Source: Dietzia psychralcaliphila (GTDB taxonomy: Bacteria > Actinomycetota > Actinomycetes > Mycobacteriales > Mycobacteriaceae). From it: DNA of 64,000 bases. The stretch lies in the NCBI RefSeq assembly GCF_003096095.1, contig NZ_CP015453.1, positions 3,596,001 through 3,660,000 of the forward strand. Reading direction: 5' to 3'. Shown one piece after another: positions 34,468-42,730 of this stretch (positions are counted from its first letter, which is position 1; every line of letters begins with the position of its first letter). The translations under genes and the position numbers were made by a program. The notes below the pieces were generated by a model. The model did no database searches. It was given only the letters and a program-made list of their open reading frames with translations, and was not told the DNA's origin.

Positions 34468-35022
34468 ATGCGCGGCATGGACTCCACATTGATCTGGGAC
34501 GGCTGGGAGCCGGTCGTCCACTCCGCTGTCATGGTCGTCTGCGGCTTCATCGCCCTCGTATTGATCCTCCGCGTATCCGGCCCACGGACGATGGCCAAGA
34601 TGACCCCTCTGGACTTCATCGTCGCCGTGACCATCGGGTCAGCCTTCGGCCGTACGCTCACCGCCACCTCCGTCCCCCTGGCCCAGACGGTGCTCGTGCT
34701 GGCCCTCCTGGTGGGGATCCAGTGGGTCTTCGCGGCCGCTCGCGCCAAGTCGAGGCGGGTGCGGGCACTGCTCGACAACCCCCCGGTTCTCCTCTACTAC
34801 CAGGGGCGGATCCAGGACCGGGCCCTGCGGAGCCACCGCCTCCTCGAGGAGGATGTCCACACCGCCGCCCGGCAATCCGGGAAGGGATCCCTCGAACAGG
34901 TGGCCGCGGTGATCCTCCAACAGGACGGCAGTCTGGGGGTGATCGGCCGCGACGACCTCGGCGACGCCTCGAGCCTGCTGCCGTACACCGGACGGGCCGA
35001 CATACACCACAACGAAGGATAA
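34468..35022 (+). CDS. DUF421 (YetF-like) membrane protein
   Basis: 184 residues. Two or three N-terminal membrane segments (SAVMVVCGFIALVLILRVSG; TVLVLALLVGIQWVFAA) contain the family core RTMAKMTPLDFIVAVTIGS near 40-58; the soluble C-terminal domain has PPVLLYYQGRI and the closing QVAAVILQQDGSLGVI. In Bacillus this family (YetF, SpoVA-associated DUF421 proteins) lacks a firmly assigned role. ATG 34468 is preferred over upstream in-frame TTG codons in the repeat array because homologues begin just before the first membrane helix. A separate promoter is likely, since a terminator precedes it. Confidence 0.88.
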   Translation: MRGMDSTLIWDGWEPVVHSAVMVVCGFIALVLILRVSGPRTMAKMTPLDFIVAVTIGSAFGRTLTATSVPLAQTVLVLALLVGIQWVFAAARAKSRRVRALLDNPPVLLYYQGRIQDRALRSHRLLEEDVHTAARQSGKGSLEQVAAVILQQDGSLGVIGRDDLGDASSLLPYTGRADIHHNEG

Positions 35023-35100
35023 GAAAAGCCTCTCGTTGCGGTAGCATGATCAAAATCACACAGTTTCGGTTGCTTTCCTCCCCTAAGGAAAGGCCTGACC

Positions 35101-35988
35101 GTGGACCACTTCAACCGGAGGGCGTTCCTCGCACGGGCGTCGCTATTCGGAACTTTCGTCGGCGCGGGCGTCGCCCTGCCGGGAACCCTGGGTAACTCGC
35201 TGGGACCGGTGGGTCGCGCGAACGCGCAAACCGGCAGCGCCGTCCTCGACGCGGTCGAGGCGTTCTCCCTCGACACGATGCGGGGCCTGTGCGTGATGGT
35301 CATGCCCGGCCCGGACGAGTGGTCACGGCAACAGGGCACCCCACGTACCGACCCCGGTCCCATCGAGGGCGGTGGCGGCGAGTTCATGAAGGACCTCTTC
35401 GACAACTACCTGGGCATGGGCGACCAACTCGCCCGCCCGCTCGCCCTGGGGATAGCCCAGGCACTCTCCGACATGGGGATCCAGACGGCGCCCTTCCTGG
35501 GACTGAGCGAGCCCGACGGCCGCCGGATCGACCAGGTGCTCGGTTACGTCTACAGCGATCGGGTGCTCCCGCTCTCCCTCCCCGTGGCGCTCCTGCTCAA
35601 CACGGGCGCGTTGCTCGCCGCCCCACAATCGATCGTCGGACCGCTGGGCTCCCCGTTCTCACGACTCTCCCTGACCGACAAACTCCGCGTCCTCGAGGGG
35701 ATCGAGGGGCCGGTACCGCAGCTCGTCTCGATCATCGACGGAGCGTTGCCGGTCCCGCTGCGCGGGTCCGCATCGGGATTCCTCCGCTTCGCCGGCGGCA
35801 TCCTCCTCGAGGGGACCGCCTTCGGCGTGTATTCGGAGCAGAACAACTACAACCCCGCGACCAGGACGGTCGACCCACGTCCGGTCCCCTGGGACCTCAC
35901 CGGGTACCGACCGAACGGCCTGGTCGACGGTCACGACGAGTTCATCGGCTACTACCAGAATCGAACGGAGGTGCCGGCGGATGCGTGA
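35101..35988 (+). CDS. Tat-exported small subunit paired with a GMC oxidoreductase (DUF5987-like)
   Basis: 295 residues with a twin-arginine signal (NRRAFLARASLFGTF, cut near ANAQT). The mature part has no cofactor motif I can name; arrangement with a GMC-type flavoprotein resembles gluconate-2-dehydrogenase subunit 3 and DUF5987 proteins. It probably escorts the flavin subunit, which has no signal peptide, through the Tat pathway. GTG 35101 has AAGGAAAGG upstream. The gene overlaps the oxidoreductase start by eight bases. The 78-base leader contains an AT-rich stretch (35033-35060) suited to a promoter. Confidence 0.8.
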   Translation: MDHFNRRAFLARASLFGTFVGAGVALPGTLGNSLGPVGRANAQTGSAVLDAVEAFSLDTMRGLCVMVMPGPDEWSRQQGTPRTDPGPIEGGGGEFMKDLFDNYLGMGDQLARPLALGIAQALSDMGIQTAPFLGLSEPDGRRIDQVLGYVYSDRVLPLSLPVALLLNTGALLAAPQSIVGPLGSPFSRLSLTDKLRVLEGIEGPVPQLVSIIDGALPVPLRGSASGFLRFAGGILLEGTAFGVYSEQNNYNPATRTVDPRPVPWDLTGYRPNGLVDGHDEFIGYYQNRTEVPADA

Positions 35989-37756
35989 CGTCATCGTCAT
36001 CGGCGCAGGAGGCGGCGGCCCGGTGGTCGCCGCGGAACTGGCGGGACGCGGGCTGGACGTCCTCGTACTGGAGGGCGGCCCCCGCCAGGCCGATCCGGAG
36101 AACCAGTGGTCCCACGCGGAGAACGACGCCAACAACCCGAACAACGGTTTCCTCCGCTTCGGCCCCGAGGACCGCTCAAAGCCGGCGTGGTTCCGCGAAT
36201 GGACCACCAACCTGTTCACCTGGCAGCTGTCCGGGGTGGGCGGCACCACCCAGCACTACTACGGCAACAGCCCGCGCCCCATGCCCGGCGTCTTCCGCGG
36301 CTACGCCGGGGCCGACGCGGCCGAATACGACACCGGCCACCTCTTCCCGTTCACCTACGACGAGTTCGTGCCCTACCTCGAATGGGTCGAGGCCACACTC
36401 CCCGTCGAGACCGCCGCGATGGGGACCAAGGAGGCGCTGACCTTCCGGGGTTGCGAGAGCTACGGTCTACCCCTCCAGACTTCCAGGAACATCACTCGGA
36501 ACGCCTTTCGGCCTCAGCAGAACGCGATCCTCCAACCCGGAGGCACCGCCGGCACGACCGACCGTTCCGACCTGCTCGCCTACCCGCAGGCCACCGGATG
36601 CACCTTCTGCGGCCACTGCTTCCAGGGGTGCTACCTGCCCAGGCAGGCGCCGCGGAACCAGTTCGCCAAACGCTCGACCGACAACAGCTACGTCCCGCTC
36701 GGCCTGTCCGCCGACGCGATCCGCCCCGGTGGTCGGGCCTTCGAGTTGATCGCGGACAGCTTCGTGCAGTCGATCCGCCACGAGCAGGAGGGCGCACACA
36801 CGGTGGCCCGGGGGGTGACGTGGCGCAACAACACCACCGGGGAGATCTTCTCCGAGGACGCACGGGTCGTCGTCCTCGCCGGCGGCGCCACCGAGAGCCC
36901 GCGACTGTGGTTCAACAGCGGCCTCCCCAATCCCAACGACTGGGTCGGCCGTGGGCACACCGACCACTTCTTCGACTGGGTGGTGGGCAGCTTCGACGAG
37001 TACACGGGCAACTCCAAGGGCGCGAACTCCTCAGCACGAATGGACTTCCCCGGTCGCGGCGGAATCGAGAACGTCGGGCTGGGCCCGGCGATCCAGGCAT
37101 TCGCACTCTCCCTCTCCGACTCGGGCGCCCGTGGCTTCTACAACAACGGCCGCGGATTCACCGGCCCCTGGGACGGACCGGCAGGCCGCCTGGTGGGCAA
37201 CGAGCTCAAGGACCTGATGATGGGCGGGATCGACAACCTGCTCAACTTCCTGGTCATCACCGACGACCACGTGGAACCGGGCAACCGCATCACCCCGTCG
37301 CTCTTTCCCGCCGATGAGAACGGGGCACCGGCAAAGATCGACGTGTCCCTCCGACACCGCACGCGCCGCACTCTCGAAAACCGGGAGTTCATGGTCCACC
37401 GCGCGGCCGAGATCATGCGCGCCGCCGGAGCCAAGAAGGTCTACCGACTCGACTGGGCTCCGCTACTGCTGCACGTGCACTCCTCGATGCGGATGGGCGA
37501 GTCCGACCAGAACTCGGTGCTCGACGCCAACGCGGAGGCCCGGTGGGTCAAGCGGTTGTTCATCGCCGACAACTCGGCGCTGGCCAACTCGCTCGGCGGA
37601 CCCAACCCCACCCTGGCGACCCAGGCGCTCGCGACCCGCACGGCGGAGAGGATCTTCCAGATGTACTTCGGCGGGGACTCCTGGGTGGACAAGGAGGCCC
37701 CGGTGGTGAGTACTGACGCCAGGATCTCGGCCCGGATGAACGCGATGGGACTCTAG
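35981..37756 (+). CDS. GMC-family FAD oxidoreductase with a four-cysteine motif
   Basis: 591 residues. The ADP-binding loop VIVIGAGGGGPVVAAELAGRG (residues 4-24) and C-terminal HVHSSMRMG plus NSLGGPNPTLATQALA identify the glucose-methanol-choline family. Around residue 207 it carries CTFCGHCFQGC (C-x2-C-x2-C-x3-C), a spacing seen in long-chain alcohol oxidases and in 4Fe-4S ferredoxins. It has no own signal peptide and overlaps the gene for a Tat-signal protein, so it is probably exported as a complex and oxidises an alcohol, sterol or sugar at the cell surface. The acceptor is unknown; no cytochrome subunit follows. Confidence 0.92.
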   Translation: MRDVIVIGAGGGGPVVAAELAGRGLDVLVLEGGPRQADPENQWSHAENDANNPNNGFLRFGPEDRSKPAWFREWTTNLFTWQLSGVGGTTQHYYGNSPRPMPGVFRGYAGADAAEYDTGHLFPFTYDEFVPYLEWVEATLPVETAAMGTKEALTFRGCESYGLPLQTSRNITRNAFRPQQNAILQPGGTAGTTDRSDLLAYPQATGCTFCGHCFQGCYLPRQAPRNQFAKRSTDNSYVPLGLSADAIRPGGRAFELIADSFVQSIRHEQEGAHTVARGVTWRNNTTGEIFSEDARVVVLAGGATESPRLWFNSGLPNPNDWVGRGHTDHFFDWVVGSFDEYTGNSKGANSSARMDFPGRGGIENVGLGPAIQAFALSLSDSGARGFYNNGRGFTGPWDGPAGRLVGNELKDLMMGGIDNLLNFLVITDDHVEPGNRITPSLFPADENGAPAKIDVSLRHRTRRTLENREFMVHRAAEIMRAAGAKKVYRLDWAPLLLHVHSSMRMGESDQNSVLDANAEARWVKRLFIADNSALANSLGGPNPTLATQALATRTAERIFQMYFGGDSWVDKEAPVVSTDARISARMNAMGL

Positions 37757-37776
37757 TCGCCCGTTCGCGTCGTAAT

Positions 37777-37850
37777 CCGTGTTCGCCACCCATCCCGTCC
37801 ACCCGTTCCGTGTGCGCGACCCATCCCGTCCACCCGTTCCGTGTTCGCGA
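37777..37850. repeat. 31-bp tandem repeat, about 2.4 units
   Basis: Units begin at 37777, 37808 and 37839; the core CCATCCCGTCCACCCGTTCC is identical in the first two. They fill the space between the GMC gene and the Ntn-hydrolase. A short AT-rich patch (CTACTTTTTCTTCATCTTCG, 37871-37890) follows and may hold the promoter of the next gene. Confidence 0.8.
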
Positions 37851-37914
37851 CCCGCTCCGGGCCCGAAGTGCTACTTTTTCTTCATCTTCGGTCAACGGCG
37901 CGGGAAGGCAACCT

Positions 37915-38901
37915 ATGTGCACGAGAACGCTCTGGTCTCCGGGCGAGGACCTCGTCCTGGCCGGCCGCGCCATGGACTACGGGGTCGATGTGCGGACCAA
38001 CCTGTGGGCGTTTCCCCGGGGGATCGACCGCGACAACGGGGTCGATGACACGCTGCGCTGGACCTCGACGTACGGCAGCGTCGTGGCCGCCGCCTATGAC
38101 GTGGCGAGCACGGACGGGATCAACGAGGCGGGCCTGGCCGGGCATCTGCTGTGGCTCGCGGAGTCCGAGTACGGCGAGCGCGATCCGGACCGTCCGGCGT
38201 TGAGCGCCTCCGCGTGGGTGCAGTACATGCTGGACAACTTCGCGACCGTCGCCGAGGCCGTGGACTGGATGCGCCAGTCCCGGGTCCAGATCCGGACCTC
38301 GGGAGATCCGGTCACCGGCCAGACCGTGACCGTCCACCTGGCGCTCGACGACCGCAGCGGCGACTCGGCGATCATCGAATACATCGACGGCGAACCCCAC
38401 ATCTGGCATGACCGGGCCTACACGGTGATGACCAATTCGCCGCCGTTCGCCGAGCAACTCGAGCGGCTCCGCGAGATCGAGGGCTTCGGCGGTGACCGCC
38501 CGCTTCCCGGCGGTACGGACGCCGACGAGCGGTTCGCCCGCGCGGCCTTCTACCTGGACCGACTCCCGGCTCCCGCAGATCGGACGGGGGCCGTCGCGGA
38601 GTTGCTGAGCGTGATGCGCAACGCGTCGCAACCGTTCCGCATGCCGGATCCGGACCAGCCGAACGCCTCCACCACCCTGTGGCGGACCATCACCGACCAC
38701 GTCGACGGTGTGTACGTCTTCGAGAACACCGGGCGACCCAACATCGTGTGGGTCCGGCTCGGGCACCTCGACTTCTCCGAGGGCGCGCCGGTCCGCAAGC
38801 TCGACCTCGTGGCCGACACCGGCCTCGAGGGGGGACTGGTCGGGGAGGTCACCGCGCACTTCGAGGTGTCGGCCCCCATGGAGTTCCTCCGCGCGTCCTG
38901 A
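37915..38901 (+). CDS. Linear amide C-N hydrolase (choloylglycine hydrolase family)
   Basis: 328-residue N-terminal-nucleophile hydrolase. The start ATG-TGC gives Met-Cys, so Cys2 becomes the catalytic N-terminal nucleophile after Met removal; GRAMDY (18-23) supplies the conserved Arg and Asp, GINEAGL and TNSPPFAEQ further pocket residues. The family includes bile-salt hydrolases, penicillin V acylases and N-acyl-homoserine-lactone acylases. There is no signal peptide. GGGAAGGC precedes the start. An acyl-amide substrate is expected; quorum-signal quenching is possible but not shown. Confidence 0.92.
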   Translation: MCTRTLWSPGEDLVLAGRAMDYGVDVRTNLWAFPRGIDRDNGVDDTLRWTSTYGSVVAAAYDVASTDGINEAGLAGHLLWLAESEYGERDPDRPALSASAWVQYMLDNFATVAEAVDWMRQSRVQIRTSGDPVTGQTVTVHLALDDRSGDSAIIEYIDGEPHIWHDRAYTVMTNSPPFAEQLERLREIEGFGGDRPLPGGTDADERFARAAFYLDRLPAPADRTGAVAELLSVMRNASQPFRMPDPDQPNASTTLWRTITDHVDGVYVFENTGRPNIVWVRLGHLDFSEGAPVRKLDLVADTGLEGGLVGEVTAHFEVSAPMEFLRAS

Positions 38902-38939
38902 CCCCGGCATCGCGCCGCTCGCGGCCCGGACTGGCAGGA

Positions 38940-38956
38940 TAGGGTTACCTAACTAA
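38940..38956. promoter_or_regulatory. Degenerate IdeR/DtxR-like box
   Basis: TAGGGTTACCTAACTAA resembles the iron box but needs one-base gaps in each half to align with the 19-bp consensus. It lies 12 bases before the siderophore-interacting protein gene, where iron control would be expected, so it is listed at low confidence. Confidence 0.3.
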
Positions 38957-38967
38957 AGGAGACCCTC

Positions 38968-39771
38968 GTGGCACGCGAACGCAAGAACCCCACCCCGACC
39001 ACCCTCACCGTGCTCCGGTCCGAGACCGTGAGCGCCCACATGGTGCGGGTCGTCCTCGGAGGCACGGGATTCGACACCTTCGCCCCCCGTTCCGAGACCG
39101 ACAGCTACGTCAAGCTCGAGATCCCCTCCGAGGACGGCCCCGTGGTGCGCACCTACACCGTGCGCCGGGTCGACCCGGCGGCGCGGGAGATCTGGATCGA
39201 CTTCGTCGTCCACGGCGACCAGGGCGTCGCCGGACCCTGGGCTCAGACCGTCACCCCGGGGACCGATGTCGCCGTCCGCGGACCGGGCGGGGGTTACCGG
39301 CCCGACCCCGAGGCCGACTTCCACCTCCTCGCCGGGGACGAGACCGCGGTCCCCGCGATCTCCGCCGCCCTGGAGTCCCTGCCGTCGGACTCCGTGGGGG
39401 CGGTGTTCCTGGAGGTGTGGGACGACGACGACGAGGTGGCTCTCACCGCTCCGGCGGGTGTGCAGATCACCTGGCTGCACCGCGGCGCCTCCTCGGCCGA
39501 TGTCGGCCACGGCGTGATCGACGGCGACGCCCCGCTCGTCACCGCGGTGCGGGAGATGCCGTGGCCGGACGGTGACGTCCAGGTGTTCGTGCACGGTGAG
39601 GCGGAGACCGTGATGAAGCACCTCCGCCCCTTCCTGCGCTCCGAGCGCGGTGTCCCCGCCGGTCGGGCCTCGATCTCCGGATACTGGCGGCGGGGCCGCA
39701 CCGAGGAGGGTTTCCGCACCTGGAAACGCGAGCTGGCGGAATCGGAGCCGGATCAGCAACCTGTCAGGTGA
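38968..39771 (+). CDS. Siderophore-interacting protein (ViuB/FAD reductase family)
   Basis: 267 residues. An N-terminal FAD-binding barrel contains VRTYTVRRVDPAAREIWIDFVVHG (near 59-82) with the RxYT flavin motif; the C-terminal SIP domain has LLAGDETAVPAISAALESL (near 118) and ends in SGYWRRGRTEEG. The protein reduces ferric siderophores in the cytoplasm to free iron. GTG 38968 has AAGGAG upstream. It is monocistronic here, with no siderophore biosynthesis or uptake gene adjacent. Confidence 0.94.
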   Translation: MARERKNPTPTTLTVLRSETVSAHMVRVVLGGTGFDTFAPRSETDSYVKLEIPSEDGPVVRTYTVRRVDPAAREIWIDFVVHGDQGVAGPWAQTVTPGTDVAVRGPGGGYRPDPEADFHLLAGDETAVPAISAALESLPSDSVGAVFLEVWDDDDEVALTAPAGVQITWLHRGASSADVGHGVIDGDAPLVTAVREMPWPDGDVQVFVHGEAETVMKHLRPFLRSERGVPAGRASISGYWRRGRTEEGFRTWKRELAESEPDQQPVR

Positions 39772-39875
39772 GTCCCGGGTTACGCGGTCGGGGTGACCCG
39801 GTACCCTCATGTGCCAGCACTGTTAACGCATCCGGCCCCTCACGCTCACCCGTGACCGTAGACAAGGCATGGCAC

Positions 39876-40859
39876 ATGGCATTCTCACGCGCGACGCTCT
39901 TCACCGGACTGGTGGCCACCTCGGCGCTCGTCCTCGCAGGCTGCACCGGCGGTTCCGACGATGACGCCGCCGACGGCGGCGCCGAGTCCTACTCGATCGG
40001 CATCAATCAGCTCGTCCAGCACCCCGCGCTCGACGCGGCCACCGCGGGCTTCAAGGAGGCCTTCTCCGACGCCGGCGTCGAGGTGGAGTTCAACGAGCAG
40101 AACGCCAACGGCGAGCAGGCCACCGCCCTGACCATCGCCCAGCAGTTCGCCGCGGACGATCTGGACCTCACCCTGGCGGTGGCGACCCCGGCCGCCCAGG
40201 CGATGGCCCAGAACATCATCAACATCCCGCTGCTGTTCACCGCGGTCACGGACCCGGTCTCGGCCGAGCTCGTCGACTCGATGGAGGCGCCGGGCGCCAA
40301 CGTCACCGGCACCTCGGACGCCGCGCCGATCGACGAGCAGCTCGAACTGCTCAAGGAGATCGTCCCCGGCGCCGAGCGCGTCGGCATCGTCTACGCCTCC
40401 GGTGAGGTCAACTCGCAGGTCCAGGTGGACCAGGCCGAGGAGGCCGCCGGCCCGCTCGACCTGGAGATCGTCACCCAGACCGTCACCACGGTCAACGAGA
40501 TCCAGCAGGCCGTCGAGGCGCTCGGCGACGTCGACGCGATCTACGTCCCGACCGACAACATGGTCGTCTCCGGTATCGCCTCTCTCGTCCAGGTCGCCGA
40601 GACCAAGCAGATCCCCGTGATCGCCGCGGAGGAGGGCACCGTCGAGGGCGGCGCCGTCGCCACGCTGGGTATCGACTACACCGAGCTGGGTCGCCAGACC
40701 GGCGAGATGGCGCTGCGCATCCTGCGCGACGGCGAGGACCCGGCCACCATGCCGGTCGAGACCGCGACCGAGTTCACCTACGTGGTCAACGAGGCCGCCG
40801 CCGAGCGTCAGGGCGTCACCATCCCCGAGGACGTCCTCGCCGAGGCCGAGCGCAAGTGA
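39876..40859 (+). CDS. TrpX-type ABC transporter substrate-binding lipoprotein
   Basis: 327 residues, lipobox LAGC with Cys23. The mature domain belongs to the TrpX/ABC-sub-binding group: INQLVQHPALDAATAGFKEA, FTAVTDPVSAELV, VGIVYASGEVNSQVQ and GIDYTELGRQTGEMALRIL. It delivers a small solute, in streptococci probably tryptophan, to the membrane pair encoded next. ATG 39876 follows AAGG; another ATG seven bases earlier is out of frame. It overlaps the permease by GTGA. Confidence 0.9.
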   Translation: MAFSRATLFTGLVATSALVLAGCTGGSDDDAADGGAESYSIGINQLVQHPALDAATAGFKEAFSDAGVEVEFNEQNANGEQATALTIAQQFAADDLDLTLAVATPAAQAMAQNIINIPLLFTAVTDPVSAELVDSMEAPGANVTGTSDAAPIDEQLELLKEIVPGAERVGIVYASGEVNSQVQVDQAEEAAGPLDLEIVTQTVTTVNEIQQAVEALGDVDAIYVPTDNMVVSGIASLVQVAETKQIPVIAAEEGTVEGGAVATLGIDYTELGRQTGEMALRILRDGEDPATMPVETATEFTYVVNEAAAERQGVTIPEDVLAEAERK

Positions 40860-41830
40860 TCGGGGCCGTCGAGTTAGGCCTCATCTACGGGGTCATGGCA
40901 CTCGGGGTCTTTCTGACCTTCCGGGTGCTCAACTTCCCGGACCTGACTGTCGACGGCAGCTTCACCACCGGCGCCGCCACCGCGGCGATGGCAATACTCG
41001 CCGGCTGGAACCCGGTGCTCGCGACCCTCGCGGGTTTCGTCACCGGGTTCCTCGCCGGAGTGGTCACCGGCCTGTTGCACACCAAGGGCAAGATCGACGG
41101 CCTCCTCGCGGGCATCCTCACCATGATCGCGCTGTGGTCGGTCAACCTGCGCATCATGGACGGCGCCAACGTGCCGCTCCTCCGCCAGACCACGGCCTTC
41201 ACCCCCATGCGCGAGGCCGGGATCCTGGGCACGGAGGCGAGCGTCGCCATTCTGGCCGCGGCCGTGGCGCTGCTCGGCCTCGTCGTCGTCTGGTTCCTCA
41301 CCACCAACCTCGGCCTGTCCATCCGTGCGACGGGGGACAACGGCCCGATGATCTCCTCGTTCGGCGTCTCCACCGACTTCACCAAGACCCTCACCCTGGC
41401 CCTGTCCAACGGGCTGGTGGGGATGTGCGGCGCACTGGTGGCCCAGTACCAGGGCTTCGCGGACATCTCCATGGGCGTCGGGCTCATCCTGGTGGGCCTG
41501 GCCTCGGTGATCCTGGGTCAGGCGATCCTCGGCCAGCGCAGGCTCTTCTTCGCCGTGTTCGCCGTGATCGTGGGCGCGGTGCTCTACCGCCTCATCATCT
41601 TCGCGGCCCTGGAGGTGGGTCTGAACCCCAACGACATGAAGGCCATCACGGCCATTCTCGTCGTGATCGCGCTACTCGTGCCCAGGTGGAGAACCATAGG
41701 CGGGCGGTTCGGCCGCACACCCACCACCCCGGTCGCCGCCAACGAGCGTGCGCTGGCGGGCACCGGGACCGCCGTCGACACCGACCCCGAATCGGCCGAC
41801 GCCGCCGCGACCGGCTCCAAGGAGACGTGA
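40856..41830 (+). CDS. TrpY-type ABC transporter permease
   Basis: 324 residues, eight or nine membrane segments. Family marks: GLIYGVMALGVFLTFRVLNFPDLTVDGSF (8-36), typical of branched-chain-type permeases for this group, and GLSIRATGDNGPMISSFGV near 157, the likely ATPase contact. The C-terminal ~35 residues are an Ala/Asp-rich cytoplasmic tail. GTG start lies in the preceding stop and the end is next to the ATPase ribosome site. Confidence 0.92.
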   Translation: MIGAVELGLIYGVMALGVFLTFRVLNFPDLTVDGSFTTGAATAAMAILAGWNPVLATLAGFVTGFLAGVVTGLLHTKGKIDGLLAGILTMIALWSVNLRIMDGANVPLLRQTTAFTPMREAGILGTEASVAILAAAVALLGLVVVWFLTTNLGLSIRATGDNGPMISSFGVSTDFTKTLTLALSNGLVGMCGALVAQYQGFADISMGVGLILVGLASVILGQAILGQRRLFFAVFAVIVGAVLYRLIIFAALEVGLNPNDMKAITAILVVIALLVPRWRTIGGRFGRTPTTPVAANERALAGTGTAVDTDPESADAAATGSKET

Positions 41831-41832
41831 CG

Positions 41833-42624
41833 ATGCTGACCGTCAACGATGTGTCCAAGACCTTCTTCCCGGGCACCGTCAACGAGCGCAGGGCACTCCA
41901 CCAGCTCAGCCTCACGTTGGCCGAGGGCGACTTCGTCACCGTGATCGGCTCCAACGGCGCCGGGAAGTCAACTCTGCTCAACGCCGTGTCCGGGCGCCTG
42001 ATCGCCGATGGCGGCAGTATCGAGATCGACGGGAAGAACGTCACCCGGCTACCCGACCACCGGCGCGCGAAGTACGTCGGCCGCGTCTTCCAGGACCCCC
42101 TGGCCGGGACCGCGCCCAACCTCACCATCGAGGAGAACCTGTCGCTCGCGTTCCTGCGAGGGCGGCGGCGGGGGCTGGGGCCGGGCCTCGGGAAGAAGCG
42201 TCGGGTGCAGTTCGTCGAGCAGCTCTCCATGCTCGAGCTGGGACTCGAGGACCGGCTCACCGCCAAGGTCGGGCTGCTCTCGGGCGGTCAGCGACAGGCG
42301 CTCTCACTGCTCATGGCCGGGTTCACCCAACCGCGGATCATGTTGCTCGACGAGCACACCGCGGCGCTCGACCCGCAGCGCGCCGAGCTGGTCACCACGC
42401 TCACCCAGCGGATCGTCGACACCGGCGGGCTCACCACGCTCATGGTCACGCACAACATGGAGCAGGCGATCCGGCTGGGCAATCGGCTGATCATGATGCA
42501 CGAGGGGCAGATCGTCTACGAGGCGGACGCCGCGACAAAGTCCTCACTCACCGTGCAGGATCTGCTGCGCGAGTTCACCAAGATCAAGGGCGCCACCCTC
42601 TCGGACCAGGCGTTCCTGGGCTGA
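41833..42624 (+). CDS. TrpZ-type ABC transporter ATP-binding protein
   Basis: 263 residues. Walker A GSNGAGKST (near 39), Q-loop VFQDPLAGT (near 84), signature LSGGQ (near 148), Walker B IMLLDEH (near 170) and switch His in VTHNMEQA (near 203). The Walker B ends in Glu-His rather than the common Glu-Pro, as in this subfamily. ATG 41833 is preferred over GTG 41827 because AGGAG lies nine bases upstream. It completes a three-gene importer and is followed by hairpin copy B. Confidence 0.93.
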   Translation: MLTVNDVSKTFFPGTVNERRALHQLSLTLAEGDFVTVIGSNGAGKSTLLNAVSGRLIADGGSIEIDGKNVTRLPDHRRAKYVGRVFQDPLAGTAPNLTIEENLSLAFLRGRRRGLGPGLGKKRRVQFVEQLSMLELGLEDRLTAKVGLLSGGQRQALSLLMAGFTQPRIMLLDEHTAALDPQRAELVTTLTQRIVDTGGLTTLMVTHNMEQAIRLGNRLIMMHEGQIVYEADAATKSSLTVQDLLREFTKIKGATLSDQAFLG

Positions 42625-42666
42625 GGTCGCACCTACCCGCCCGGCGCTCGCCCCGCCCCGCCGCCC

Positions 42667-42727
42667 ATCGAGAAGAGCTCCGTACACCCGCGTCTCGGGC
42701 GATGCGTGCGGAACGCTCTTCTCATCG
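42667..42727. terminator. Dispersed intergenic hairpin, copy B
   Basis: GAGAAGAGC (42670-42678) pairs with GCTCTTCTC (42715-42723); loop region GTCTCGGGCGATG (42692-42704) matches copy A at 21637-21695. It separates the converging ABC ATPase and glycosyltransferase genes. Confidence 0.78.
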
Positions 42728-42730
42728 GGT

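Noticed and set aside
37777-37850. CRISPR-like direct repeats
   Set aside because: Units are contiguous without spacers, only two are near identical, and no cas gene is nearby.
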